NCBI GenBank assembly: GCA_016712415.1
Contig: JADJRC010000001.1
Coordinates: forward strand, 186,001 to 250,000
Length of the DNA stretch: 64,000 nucleotides
Direction: 5' to 3'
Origin: Lewinellaceae bacterium
Lineage (GTDB): Bacteria; Bacteroidota; Bacteroidia; Chitinophagales; Saprospiraceae
The first letter of the stretch is position 1. Each line of letters starts with the position of its first letter. The notes under the pieces were generated by a model. It was not told the DNA's origin. It saw only the letters and a program-made list of their open reading frames with translations, and searched no databases. A program made the translations under genes and the position numbers. This document shows positions 7,239 through 15,374 of this stretch, one piece after another.

Positions 7239-9221
7239 TTATTGTTTTGCCTTACCGGCTTCCGGAAGCGTCAATATCCAGATATCGCCCTTGTCCCCGT
7301 TTTCATCGTACCGGGTATAAAATGCCGCAGCAGCATCCGGTGTCAGGGCTCCGAAGCCCCGGTGCGCATAAGTGTCGTTCACTTCTTTTCCAAGATTGAG
7401 TGCGCGTGTCCAGTCGTTGGCCCAATGCGGCCCGGTATGGCGTGTCATGAATATATCGGAACTGCCGAGACCGGGATAGCCCGTGCTGGTGTAATAGAGC
7501 GTGCGACCGTCGGGCGCCAGGAACGGGTTGCCTTCCTGCCCTTCGGTGTTGACATCGGCGCCGAGGGCTATTGGCCTCGACCACTCGCCACCGGGTTCCC
7601 TGAATGTGACGAAAATATCCACGTCGGGCCCCATCAGCACATTCCCGGTGGAATAGGCGCCTTCCAGAAAGATGGCATTGCCGTCGGGCGCAAACACCCC
7701 CTTGCCCATGAGCGGTATCCCGGAAAGCCGCAGGGTGTCGGGGCGACTCCAGTCGCTGCCGGTACGGCGGCTAATGTGCAGGCGGCCATCGACGGACAGC
7801 AACATCTGGCGCCCGTCGGCTGTGACAGACAAAGGGAACTGATTGCCTTTCCCGGAGAGCGCGGGCACCGGCGCCGGCGGCGTCCATGCTCCATCCAGAT
7901 AACGGCTCATGAATATATCCTGCCCTTCCAGATTGTCGGGTCGCCCGGATGCGCCAAAAAACAAAATGGAGCCGTTGGCCGCCAGCACCGGACTGAACTC
8001 GTCACCTTCGGGTGTATTGACGGCATCCAGGGGTGTTTTTTGAAGATTTTCCACAGGCCTGCTCAAAATGGGCAGTTTGGCGTCGATCCAGGGCTGTACG
8101 CGCCGCTGGTAGTCGAAGTTGGTAGCACAACCTTCGGGCAAGGTGTCGGGAAAATATGGGCGCGCTGCCGTGAGCAGGTCAATACCGCTGTGGTACAGTT
8201 TTTTTTCAAGGAAAAACTGGAGCATTTCTTCCATGAGCCGGAAAGCGGAGTACCGCGGCGCGTAACCGTTGATATAGTCTTGCGCGAGATTCAACATCAG
8301 GGTGGTATCCGGCATGGCCCCTGCCCGGGCATGTGCGAGCAGCAGGCTGCGCGTTTTCAGGTCGGCAAGATGCTGCTGCAGGCTGTCGGGCAACAAACTG
8401 CCGTCCGAGAAACCCGCCGTCTGGTCGGAAATAGCGTTGAGCAAGACACTTTCCATGGCCGTCCAGCGGTTCCGGGCGTGAAAATCGAGCAGTTCCGTCA
8501 CATCGTTGCGACAAAGCAGTTCGCGCACCTCCTCCCGCCAGCAGTCGCGGGCAACAAACGACTGCGGGTGGTCTCCGGCAAACTTGTCGAGCCTGCAAAC
8601 AGGGTACTTTTTCAGGAATGCAGGCCAAAGCCGGTCGTACAGGCTGCGCGATCGGGAATAGTTTTCCGGCCGGACAAAGGCCAGGTGTCGACGGACGATC
8701 GGGGTGATCACATCGTAATCATCGCTGTTCAGGAAGGCATTGACAATACCGGTACGGGTTTCGTCGTAACCGGCCTGTAGTTGCGGGAGCGGCTCGGGCA
8801 ATCCGTCGACCAGGGAGTCGAGCGCCTGTATGGTATTGCGCACCCGGACATATACGATCAGGCGCCGCTGGGTGAGGTCGCGCAGATCGGCAAAAGCGGC
8901 AGTATCCAGGGCATATCGACGGCTTTGGCGCTGCGCCACCTTGCGGGGCAGGCGACGGAAGAGGCTGTCGGCGCCGGCCAGGTTGCGGTCGATGCGCAGG
9001 AAGTCATCAAAAGCGGTATTGTCCGAAAGGTCCATCCTGGCGAGAAAAAACCGCGCGCCCGGAGCATAGCGGGGATCATTGCTGAGGCTTTGAAACAGGC
9101 CTCTTGCCGTGTCGAAATTCTTGTTTTCAAAATGCCGGTAAGCGTTTTTGAACACGCGGTTGGAGCCGCACGACGATGCCAGTGCAAGAACAAGCAGCAG
9201 GCTTATTCGAAATGTTTTCAT
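7239..9221 (-). CDS. PD40 beta-propeller lipoprotein
   Basis: An envelope lipoprotein of about 660 residues. I chose the start at 9221 because it gives a clean lipoprotein signal, MKTFRISLLLVLALASSCGSN with the Cys in a lipobox; an upstream in-frame ATG (9275) would bury it. The N-terminal half is helical, with a TPR-like opening (YRHFENKNFDTARGLFQSL). The C-terminal half has PD40/WD40-like propeller blades recognised by DEFSPVLAANGSILFFGAS, EGNPFLAPDGRTLYYTST and repeated SSDIFMTR or GQDIFMSR turns. The layout resembles OmpA/PorE-type proteins but has no OmpA peptidoglycan domain. The gene follows the LytTR regulator by 19 bp, so it is probably the last gene of that operon. Confidence 0.85.
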   Translation of the reverse strand: MKTFRISLLLVLALASSCGSNRVFKNAYRHFENKNFDTARGLFQSLSNDPRYAPGARFFLARMDLSDNTAFDDFLRIDRNLAGADSLFRRLPRKVAQRQSRRYALDTAAFADLRDLTQRRLIVYVRVRNTIQALDSLVDGLPEPLPQLQAGYDETRTGIVNAFLNSDDYDVITPIVRRHLAFVRPENYSRSRSLYDRLWPAFLKKYPVCRLDKFAGDHPQSFVARDCWREEVRELLCRNDVTELLDFHARNRWTAMESVLLNAISDQTAGFSDGSLLPDSLQQHLADLKTRSLLLAHARAGAMPDTTLMLNLAQDYINGYAPRYSAFRLMEEMLQFFLEKKLYHSGIDLLTAARPYFPDTLPEGCATNFDYQRRVQPWIDAKLPILSRPVENLQKTPLDAVNTPEGDEFSPVLAANGSILFFGASGRPDNLEGQDIFMSRYLDGAWTPPAPVPALSGKGNQFPLSVTADGRQMLLSVDGRLHISRRTGSDWSRPDTLRLSGIPLMGKGVFAPDGNAIFLEGAYSTGNVLMGPDVDIFVTFREPGGEWSRPIALGADVNTEGQEGNPFLAPDGRTLYYTSTGYPGLGSSDIFMTRHTGPHWANDWTRALNLGKEVNDTYAHRGFGALTPDAAAAFYTRYDENGDKGDIWILTLPEAGKAKQ

Positions 9222-9240
9222 AGCAAAAAATTGACCGCAC

Positions 9241-9975
9241 TCAACGTTCCAGAAACGCAGCAAACCGCTTTTCAAAATAATCCATTTTCAGCACGGAAAT
9301 CCCGACAGTAGCATTTTGAGGCAGGTAAATACGGCCGTTTCGTCCGGTGCGTTCATAGCGCTCGATGAGCTGCATATTAACCATAAAGCTGTGGTGCGTG
9401 CGGCAAAAATACGATTCCGGAAGTTCTGTTTCCAGGTCTTTGAGGGTTCGGGATGCGGTTATTTTTTCCAGGCGGTTGTGTCGAAGCATAAAAATATCGG
9501 TAGTAGCGCCGTCGGCTTTGCAATACAATATTTCCCGGACCCGCAATACCTGGTTGCCTTTCCGGCTGTCGGGAATCACAATTCCCTGGCTGTCTGAATC
9601 CTGCAACTTATCGGTGGCGACTTTAATCGCCTCCAGTAGTTCGTTCACACTAAACGGTTTGATCAGGTAACCCCAGGGCTGTGTGGCCTTTATGGCCTGC
9701 ACGGCGTATTTGGGGTAGGCAGTGGTGAAAATCACGCCGAATCCATGCTGCTTGCGCATACGATTCAGAAAATCAAAGCCATTGCCGAAGGGAGGCATTT
9801 CAATATCCAGAAAAACCAGGTCGGGCAGGTGCTGTGTGGCGGCAGCGACCGCTTCTTCGATGGTACGCGCAATGGCGATTACTCTGACAGAAGGGCAGAA
9901 TTCACCGATCATGCCGCGCAGTGTATTTACTGCGCTGATTTCATCGTCGACGATCAGGGCGTGTATCTTTTTCAT
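9241..9975 (-). CDS. LytTR-family response regulator
   Basis: A 244-residue two-component regulator. The receiver domain (residues 1-120) has the acidic pair in VDDEIS, the phosphoacceptor Asp57 in LVFLDIEMP, the Thr of FTTAYPKYA and the Lys of LIKPF. The LytTR DNA-binding domain (about 140-244) shows ILYCKADGATTDIFM, SRTLKDLETELP and FCRTHHSFMVN. Its start codon directly abuts the stop codon of the upstream histidine kinase gene, so the two are cotranscribed and almost certainly a cognate pair. LytTR domains bind paired 9-bp direct repeats, and a matching arrangement lies upstream of the operon at 13061-13090. Confidence 0.96.
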   Translation of the reverse strand: MKKIHALIVDDEISAVNTLRGMIGEFCPSVRVIAIARTIEEAVAAATQHLPDLVFLDIEMPPFGNGFDFLNRMRKQHGFGVIFTTAYPKYAVQAIKATQPWGYLIKPFSVNELLEAIKVATDKLQDSDSQGIVIPDSRKGNQVLRVREILYCKADGATTDIFMLRHNRLEKITASRTLKDLETELPESYFCRTHHSFMVNMQLIERYERTGRNGRIYLPQNATVGISVLKMDYFEKRFAAFLER

Positions 9976-12966
9976 TCAGGTTCTGCTTGGAATTTTATCC
10001 GGGCGAAAGCGGACCGTGACACGGGTGCCCCTTCCCGGAATGTTGTCGTCGGATAAGTCGTGCAACCCAAGTTGCAGCCCGAGATCATACCGGCGGTTGA
10101 GGGTTTGAACTTTTTGGAGCAGCAATTCGAGGCCTTTTGACACACGGTCGATGCCCCCGGCTTTTTGACGTTCGCGAACTTCTTTCAAACCGACGCCATT
10201 GTCGGTGATGGTGCAGACAAGTTGTTCCCCTTCCAGGCAAAAATCCAGATGCAGGACGGAATCGCCATCGGGCGCCAGCCCGTGCAGGGTGGCATTTTCC
10301 AGCAGGGGCTGGAGCAACATGGAAGGGAAGCCCGTTGAAGGAGGGATGGATGCCGTGCCGGATATATCAAATCGGAACCGGTCACCGAAACGCAGTTTTA
10401 CCATGGACAAGTAATCGTTGTCGTAGGCCAGTTCGTCTTCAAAAGTGATAAAAGTCTGTTCCGAGTACAGCAGCGTTCGCCGTAAAAGCCTGGTAAACAA
10501 AGAAATATATTCACTCGCCAGCACCGGATCGGGCGGATAGAAAAATTGTTGTATCGCGTTGATGCTGTTGCCGATAAAATGCGGGTTCATTTGAGCCTGT
10601 AGCGCCTGCAACTGCAATTCCGATACTGCGGCATCCAGCCGGCGGTATGCGATGCGGGCGCGTACACTCCGCCATCCGATATAGGCCAGCAGCCCCCATA
10701 CCAGCAGCCCAAACCAGAGGGTGCTATACCAATGGGGGCGCATAACGACAAACAGGTAATCGGGTTGGCGGCTGCGCAGGTTGGCTGTAGTAACAGCAGT
10801 AATGGAGATTTGATAGCAACCGGGCGGCAGGGTGACGCCATAACTCAGGCTGCCGTTGTCGACCTGCGTAATATTGACACCCGCTTTGAAGCCCTTGGCC
10901 ACCCAGTCAAAAAGATTATCGAGGGTCCACCATGCCACCGGCAGCAAGGAGGTTTCGGTCCGGCACTCATAGCGCAGGTTGCCCCTGCTCCGGTAATCGA
11001 GACCGGAAAATCCGAGTTCAAACAGAGTGGCATCCGGTGGCAACACCAGTTTCCTGGCGGCAGAAATGGAGTCGAGCAGGTGAAATTCAATGATCTGGTC
11101 GCCGAGGCGATACCTGGCATTGGTAATCAGGGTGGGAAAATTGCCTGTGGCGTCCTGCGATCTCAGAATGATCCGGCTTAATCCGCCGACAGTGGCTGCC
11201 CAGAGGGTATCGCCGTGTGCCATAACGGCGTTAACATCGTCGTCGGCGAGACCGTCGTGCCGGTCAAAATGGATAACGCTCCAGTTGTCGGTAATGCCGA
11301 ACACCCCTTTATTGGTAGCCAGCCACAGGTAGGCCCCTGGCTGATAAAAAATGGACTGAATGTTGTCGATGGGCGATTTCAGCCGCTCATTGACTATTTC
11401 AACCGTCCGAACGGCTCCGTTGCGGGTCTGCACAGACAACAGGCCATAGTCTGCTGTAACGATCCACAAACGCCCGGCTCCGGCTTGTTGCATCGCAATA
11501 ATCCGGCTTTTAAGTTGTGGAAAACGATCTCCCCAATTGGATAAAAAACTATCGGACCGGGAATACACGCCTTCTATTCCACCGGCCCAGATATTGCCAT
11601 CCGAATCGCAGGCAATAGAGGTGAAACGACGCCGTACCAAATGGTGTCGTTCGAAGGTTTTGGGATTGATAGTGCCAAGACTCCCCGAGGAGGTGTACCA
11701 CAAGGTATCGTGCAGCAGGGTTGCGTATTTGGGGCTTGCACTGATCCTGATCTGGCGTTGCCGGTTTCCACTACGGAGAATTACGGCCTCATCCGAGATA
11801 ATCCAGGTTGCAACGCCGCCGGGCGTGCAGATGATTTGCCGGCAGCGGTTATAACCGTCGAGTGATCCGAAATTGTCGATGCGAATGGAGCCATCCCTGT
11901 TGAAGACGTACAGGTTGGCCTCATCATCGCCGGCCATCACAAGCCCGTCCTTGTTCAGGGCTACGGCGTTGATATTATTCGATAAAAGACCATTTGTCTG
12001 GTCGAAGCCCACCGCAACGTTCCTGGGCAACGCAAAGATGCCGTTGCCGGCAGTACAGAACCAGTGTGTCCCCTGTACATCTTCAAACACGGAGGTTACT
12101 TTCTGTCCGGGCAAATAGAGCACCGGGTTGGACAAGTCGCGCCGGTTATTTTCAAAACAATAGGCGCCGCCGGCCAGTGAACAGACCCAAAAGCGACCGG
12201 ATCGATCCGAAAAAACCCTGCCCACCGGTCCTGGCTGACTGGCCACCCGGACAAATTCTCCGTTCCGGTATTCCAGTAACAGGAGCATGTCGACAAACGC
12301 ATACAGTATCCTGTTGCCGGAAAAGCAGACGCCGACAAAAGGGTTGAACTTAATCTTTAAAGGATAATTCAGGTCAAAGACAATCCGCGCAACGGTATCG
12401 GAGCCGGGACGCATGATAGCGCCGACACCGGCATAAAACAATTCATTGCCAACCCGGAAAGGCATAACAGCGGGATTGACCATCCGCTTTTTTTCGATTT
12501 TTTGTCCCTTATAGCGGTAAAATGTGGACGATTGTCCACCCAGCCAGATACTGCCATCCGTATCTTCGTAAAACTCCCACAGTACATTGGGGTCGCTCAT
12601 TTCGGCCAGCAACGAATCCTGCTGGCCCGTAACAAACCGCCCGTTTTGCCGGTAACAGGGTTTCTTTTTAAAATTGGATATCCACAAACGGCCCCGGCTG
12701 TCGTTCATCAGGTTAAAAACATCGGGGTCGGGCAAACCGTCCTTTATACCAAAAGTGCGAAAATGTGTGCCGTCGAAACAGGCCAGGCCCTTATCCGTAC
12801 CAAACCAGAGCAGTTTTTTGTCGTCCTGAATACCGCAATAAACCAGGTTGCCGGGCAGGCCGTCCTGAACCCGGTAGTGCAGGTATGCGGGTTTCTGGGC
12901 AAGCAATACTGTTCCTGCCCACATTTGGAAAAAGACCAGAACCGTAAACCGGGCGACTGTTGGCAT
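9976..12966 (-). CDS. Sensor histidine kinase with periplasmic propeller (reg_prop/Y_Y_Y type)
   Basis: A membrane sensor kinase of about 1,000 residues. The periplasmic part consists of two-component regulator propeller repeats (DGLPGNLVYCGIQDD, DGLPDPDVFNLMNDSRG, NGLLSNNINAVALN, DGLADDDVNAVMAHGD) followed by a Y_Y_Y-like beta domain. A single membrane helix (WYSTLWFGLLVWGLLAYIGW) leads to a LytS-type kinase domain with the His motif AQMNPHFIGNSINAI, about 215 residues from the end, and the ATP-site segments LLQPLLENA and ITDNGVGL. I prefer the ATG at 12966, which gives a short signal peptide ending in VLLAQ. ATGs at 12993 and 13011 are alternatives. It heads the kinase-LytTR-PD40 operon. 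Confidence 0.92.
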   Translation of the reverse strand: MPTVARFTVLVFFQMWAGTVLLAQKPAYLHYRVQDGLPGNLVYCGIQDDKKLLWFGTDKGLACFDGTHFRTFGIKDGLPDPDVFNLMNDSRGRLWISNFKKKPCYRQNGRFVTGQQDSLLAEMSDPNVLWEFYEDTDGSIWLGGQSSTFYRYKGQKIEKKRMVNPAVMPFRVGNELFYAGVGAIMRPGSDTVARIVFDLNYPLKIKFNPFVGVCFSGNRILYAFVDMLLLLEYRNGEFVRVASQPGPVGRVFSDRSGRFWVCSLAGGAYCFENNRRDLSNPVLYLPGQKVTSVFEDVQGTHWFCTAGNGIFALPRNVAVGFDQTNGLLSNNINAVALNKDGLVMAGDDEANLYVFNRDGSIRIDNFGSLDGYNRCRQIICTPGGVATWIISDEAVILRSGNRQRQIRISASPKYATLLHDTLWYTSSGSLGTINPKTFERHHLVRRRFTSIACDSDGNIWAGGIEGVYSRSDSFLSNWGDRFPQLKSRIIAMQQAGAGRLWIVTADYGLLSVQTRNGAVRTVEIVNERLKSPIDNIQSIFYQPGAYLWLATNKGVFGITDNWSVIHFDRHDGLADDDVNAVMAHGDTLWAATVGGLSRIILRSQDATGNFPTLITNARYRLGDQIIEFHLLDSISAARKLVLPPDATLFELGFSGLDYRSRGNLRYECRTETSLLPVAWWTLDNLFDWVAKGFKAGVNITQVDNGSLSYGVTLPPGCYQISITAVTTANLRSRQPDYLFVVMRPHWYSTLWFGLLVWGLLAYIGWRSVRARIAYRRLDAAVSELQLQALQAQMNPHFIGNSINAIQQFFYPPDPVLASEYISLFTRLLRRTLLYSEQTFITFEDELAYDNDYLSMVKLRFGDRFRFDISGTASIPPSTGFPSMLLQPLLENATLHGLAPDGDSVLHLDFCLEGEQLVCTITDNGVGLKEVRERQKAGGIDRVSKGLELLLQKVQTLNRRYDLGLQLGLHDLSDDNIPGRGTRVTVRFRPDKIPSRT

Positions 12967-13035
12967 ATTCGGGTGAAAAGATACGCGTTGCATCGAAAGT
13001 AATGCATTCAAACTAACAGCTGTGCATTTTGGCCG

Positions 13036-13090
13036 ATAACCGTGCAGCCCCTGCTTATTGCACGGTTATTAGACCAAACGACACGGTTAT
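13036..13090. promoter_or_regulatory. Candidate LytTR operator: paired CACGGTTAT boxes
   Basis: CACGGTTAT occurs at 13061-13069 and 13082-13090, two direct repeats separated by 12 bp (21 bp start to start). A third copy is inverted at 13036-13044, forming the perfect dyad ATAACCGTGCA/TGCACGGTTAT with the first. Paired 9-bp direct repeats with a 12-13 bp spacer and an ACNGTTA core are the known binding geometry of LytTR proteins such as AgrA. The site lies 70-125 bp upstream of the kinase start at 12966. A -7-like TACTTTCG is present on the minus strand at 12994-13001. Autoregulation is inferred. Confidence 0.6.
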
Positions 13091-13251
13091 CAGTTAGCCC
13101 TTGTGCAACGACAAAAGCCGCAGTTCTTTTGCCTCATTCAATCCTGCATACGATTGATCGCTCTGTATCTCACCGAAAACAAGTGCGGAATTTGACACAT
13201 AAACCTGGCTCCCAATAACTCTAGCCCATTTAACACAGTTTTTAAATTGCT

Positions 13252-13280
13252 CCGGGAATTCTTCCCGGGGCAATTTTTTT
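13252..13280 (+). terminator. Hairpin with T-run in the leader of the sigma factor gene
   Basis: The stem CCGGGAA (13252-13258), loop TTC and TTCCCGG (13262-13268) are followed after CAA-like bases by eight T residues. This is a factor-independent terminator form reading on the plus strand. It sits in the 380-bp divergent gap about 110 bp before the sigma gene start and has no obvious upstream gene on that strand. It could end a short leader transcript or act as an attenuator. The rest of the gap shows no gene. Confidence 0.5.
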
Positions 13281-13391
13281 TGGCTTTTTTGAAAAAAAAC
13301 CTGCATCCCGACCCAACCAAGGACCCGGCGACTGCGTGTACCGGTTGAAGTTTGCAAATTATCCGACTTTTAGCCCCGGCCACTCCATAAC

Positions 13392-13952
13392 ATGAACATT
13401 GACCCGCAATTGTTGCAAGCCGCCCACCGGGGCGATCGAAAAGCGCAATACGCCCTGTACCGGGTTTGTTTCCCCGTACTGATGGCCGTATGCGTTCGAT
13501 ACCGGCGCGACCAGCAGGAAGCGGTGTCGGCCCTGAACAGCGGTTTCCTCAAAATCCTGCAACACCTCGACCGGTACCGCCGCGATGAAGTACCCTTTGA
13601 AGCCTGGATCAGGCGAATCATGATCAATACAGCCATCGACGAATTCAGGCGGGAAAAGAAATGGCGCGATCTGACCGTTTTTACGGATACCATCGAACGG
13701 GAATACCCGGAAGAGCCTCTGGACTGGAATGAAGCGGAGCAGCGCATCTCTGTACAGCATATCGAAAGCCTGCTGCGCCGGTTACCACCGGTGACGCAAC
13801 AGGTTTTCAATCTGTTCGCCCTCGACGGGTTCAGCCACCGGGAAATCAGCGAAATGCTCGGCATGAGTGAAGGCACATCTAAATGGCATGTCAACAATGC
13901 CCGGAAACACCTGCAATCCTGGATCAAAACAGAACTTAACCCCACCACCTGA
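13392..13952 (+). CDS. ECF-type RNA polymerase sigma factor
   Basis: A 186-residue sigma-70-family factor with regions 2 and 4 only. Region 2 spans about residues 20-90 (YRVCFPVLMAVCVRYRR, FLKILQHLDRYRRDEVPFEAWIRRIMINTAIDEFRR). Region 4 spans about 120-175, with the helix-turn-helix VFNLFALDGFSHREISEMLGMSEGTSKWHVNNARKHL (given here as its limits only). The gene for a membrane protein with a cytoplasmic N-terminus follows after 12 bp, the usual place of an anti-sigma factor. It is transcribed divergently from the LytTR operon. Confidence 0.93.
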   Translation: MNIDPQLLQAAHRGDRKAQYALYRVCFPVLMAVCVRYRRDQQEAVSALNSGFLKILQHLDRYRRDEVPFEAWIRRIMINTAIDEFRREKKWRDLTVFTDTIEREYPEEPLDWNEAEQRISVQHIESLLRRLPPVTQQVFNLFALDGFSHREISEMLGMSEGTSKWHVNNARKHLQSWIKTELNPTT

Positions 13953-13964
13953 TTCAAGACGATT

Positions 13965-15356
13965 ATGGAAAATATTGATGATTTCATGCGGCAAAAATTT
14001 GACTCCGACGATCCGGCAGGTCGCTTTGAGTTCCGGGAGGAATTCTGGGAGCAGGCGCAAGCGCTGATAGAAGCCGATGAGGCGAAGCGGCGCAAGCGCA
14101 GGCGCTGGTTGTTTTGGTGGTTTTTTGCCGGTCTGCTGGTGGCGGCGGGCAGTTGGCAGTTGGCGGTTGGCAGTTGGCAGTTGGCAGTTGGCAGTTGGCA
14201 GTGGGCAGTTGGCAGTGGGCAGTGGGCAGTGGGCAGTGGGCAGGATATAGTTGGCGGTGGGCAGGATGTAGTTGGCAGGGAGCAGGAGGCAGTTGGCAGC
14301 GGGCAAGGAGCAGGGGGCAGCGGGCAGGTGGCAGTGGACAGGGAGCAGCAGACAGGAGGCAGGGCAGCGGCGACAGGTAGCAAAGGGACAAAAAACGCTT
14401 TGGTAAAAGGCGGACTGTTGAAAAAAGCGGATCATCAAATAACCCCTGCGGCGCAAGGATTACAACCTGAATCAGGGAAAAACGCCGGGATCAGTGACGA
14501 TATCTCCGCTTCCGATGGCGAAACGAACAACCGCCGGATCACCGGAGCAGTGGAAAAGGACGCTAAAAGCGACGGGGAAGTGGCGCTAGCCGATACCGCA
14601 GCGGGGCAGGTAAATATATCCGATGACGCCGGGGCAGAGAAAGAGGCTGCACTCCAGCCCTTCCCCGTCCCATTGCAGGCGCTCGCCTGGCCGCCACGGC
14701 CTTTCGACACGGTTACGGTTCAGGTTGCAGCCCCGCTGATCAAACCCCACCGCGAGCACCGCCTTCATTTTGGTTTGTCGGCCGGCGCATCGCTTTATGA
14801 ACCCACGGCAGACGGGCGCCGGATCGGATGGTCGGGAGGCGTGTTCGCTGCGTTCAGGTTCAACCCGGCATGGTCAGCCTCGCTCGGGCTTCAGGGCCGT
14901 TTTCAGCCGGGCGACAAATCCTTACCGGGCGACTCGCTGTCCAGTCATGTACTTCAGTATAGTTTCGGGTATCAGGAGGATACCTGGACACTGGAGCGCA
15001 GGGGGCTTTGTTTTGTCGAGGCGCCTCTGAGTGTGCAGTGGCGCCGGCGGGCATTCGGTGTGGAAGGGGGCATCGTTCCGGGCGTCCTGCTGGGCGCCCG
15101 CGGCCGCCTGATACGCGAACGCGAGGCTTCCCTGCAAGACGGCGTCAGCATCAGCCGACGAGGTGTGTGGACCGACGATGCGCCTTACCGTCGCGTGTAT
15201 ACCGCCGGATTTATCGGCGCATCGTGGTACCTGAACCGCAGGCTGGAGTTTTCTGCACGCGGCTTTTACCGACCGGGCAACCTGTTGAAAATGCCCGATG
15301 CCGAAGCGCCCGGGCGCCAATTATCGGTCGATTTCGGCATGCGACTCCATTTTTAA
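13965..15356 (+). CDS. Membrane-anchored beta-barrel protein, putative anti-sigma partner, with heptamer-repeat linker
   Basis: A 463-residue protein cotranscribed with the ECF sigma factor. Residues 1-45 are charged and cytoplasmic-like (MENIDDFMRQKFDSDDPAG), then a basic stop KRRKRRR precedes one membrane helix (WLFWWFFAGLLVAA). Residues 62-138 are a low-complexity WQLAVGS-type linker encoded by a 7-bp DNA repeat. The last 200 residues (from about 265) alternate hydrophobic and polar positions, as in PorT/OMP_b-brl barrels (HRLHFGLSAGASLYEP, FRFNPAWSASLGLQGRF, RRLEFSARGFYR) and end in an aromatic LHF, typical of outer-membrane barrels. Similar 'anti-sigma plus barrel' layouts occur in Bacteroidota. 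The anti-sigma role is inferred from position and topology. Confidence 0.8.
   Translation: MENIDDFMRQKFDSDDPAGRFEFREEFWEQAQALIEADEAKRRKRRRWLFWWFFAGLLVAAGSWQLAVGSWQLAVGSWQWAVGSGQWAVGSGQDIVGGGQDVVGREQEAVGSGQGAGGSGQVAVDREQQTGGRAAATGSKGTKNALVKGGLLKKADHQITPAAQGLQPESGKNAGISDDISASDGETNNRRITGAVEKDAKSDGEVALADTAAGQVNISDDAGAEKEAALQPFPVPLQALAWPPRPFDTVTVQVAAPLIKPHREHRLHFGLSAGASLYEPTADGRRIGWSGGVFAAFRFNPAWSASLGLQGRFQPGDKSLPGDSLSSHVLQYSFGYQEDTWTLERRGLCFVEAPLSVQWRRRAFGVEGGIVPGVLLGARGRLIREREASLQDGVSISRRGVWTDDAPYRRVYTAGFIGASWYLNRRLEFSARGFYRPGNLLKMPDAEAPGRQLSVDFGMRLHF
14148..14378 (+). repeat. 33-unit heptanucleotide array inside a coding sequence
   Basis: Thirty-three consecutive 7-bp units in unbroken phase, with consensus GGCAGTK. 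The first dozen are nearly identical (GGCAGTT or GGCAGTG) and later ones drift (GGCAGCG, AGCAGGG, GACAGGA). Because 7 is not a multiple of 3, three units encode WQLAVGS and gaining or losing one unit shifts the frame. The two other forward frames stop at 14248-14250 and 14378-14380. Confidence 0.95.
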
Positions 15357-15374
15357 CCGCATAACAGATATGAT

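Noticed and set aside
7224..8780. 518-residue open frame antisense to the PD40 lipoprotein
   Set aside because: Mirror of the PD40 gene's codon pattern; no recognisable protein features, while the minus-strand frame has a lipobox and propeller blades.
13984..14391. Minus-strand frame rich in LPTANCQ repeats
   Set aside because: It is the reverse reading of the heptamer array inside the plus-strand gene.
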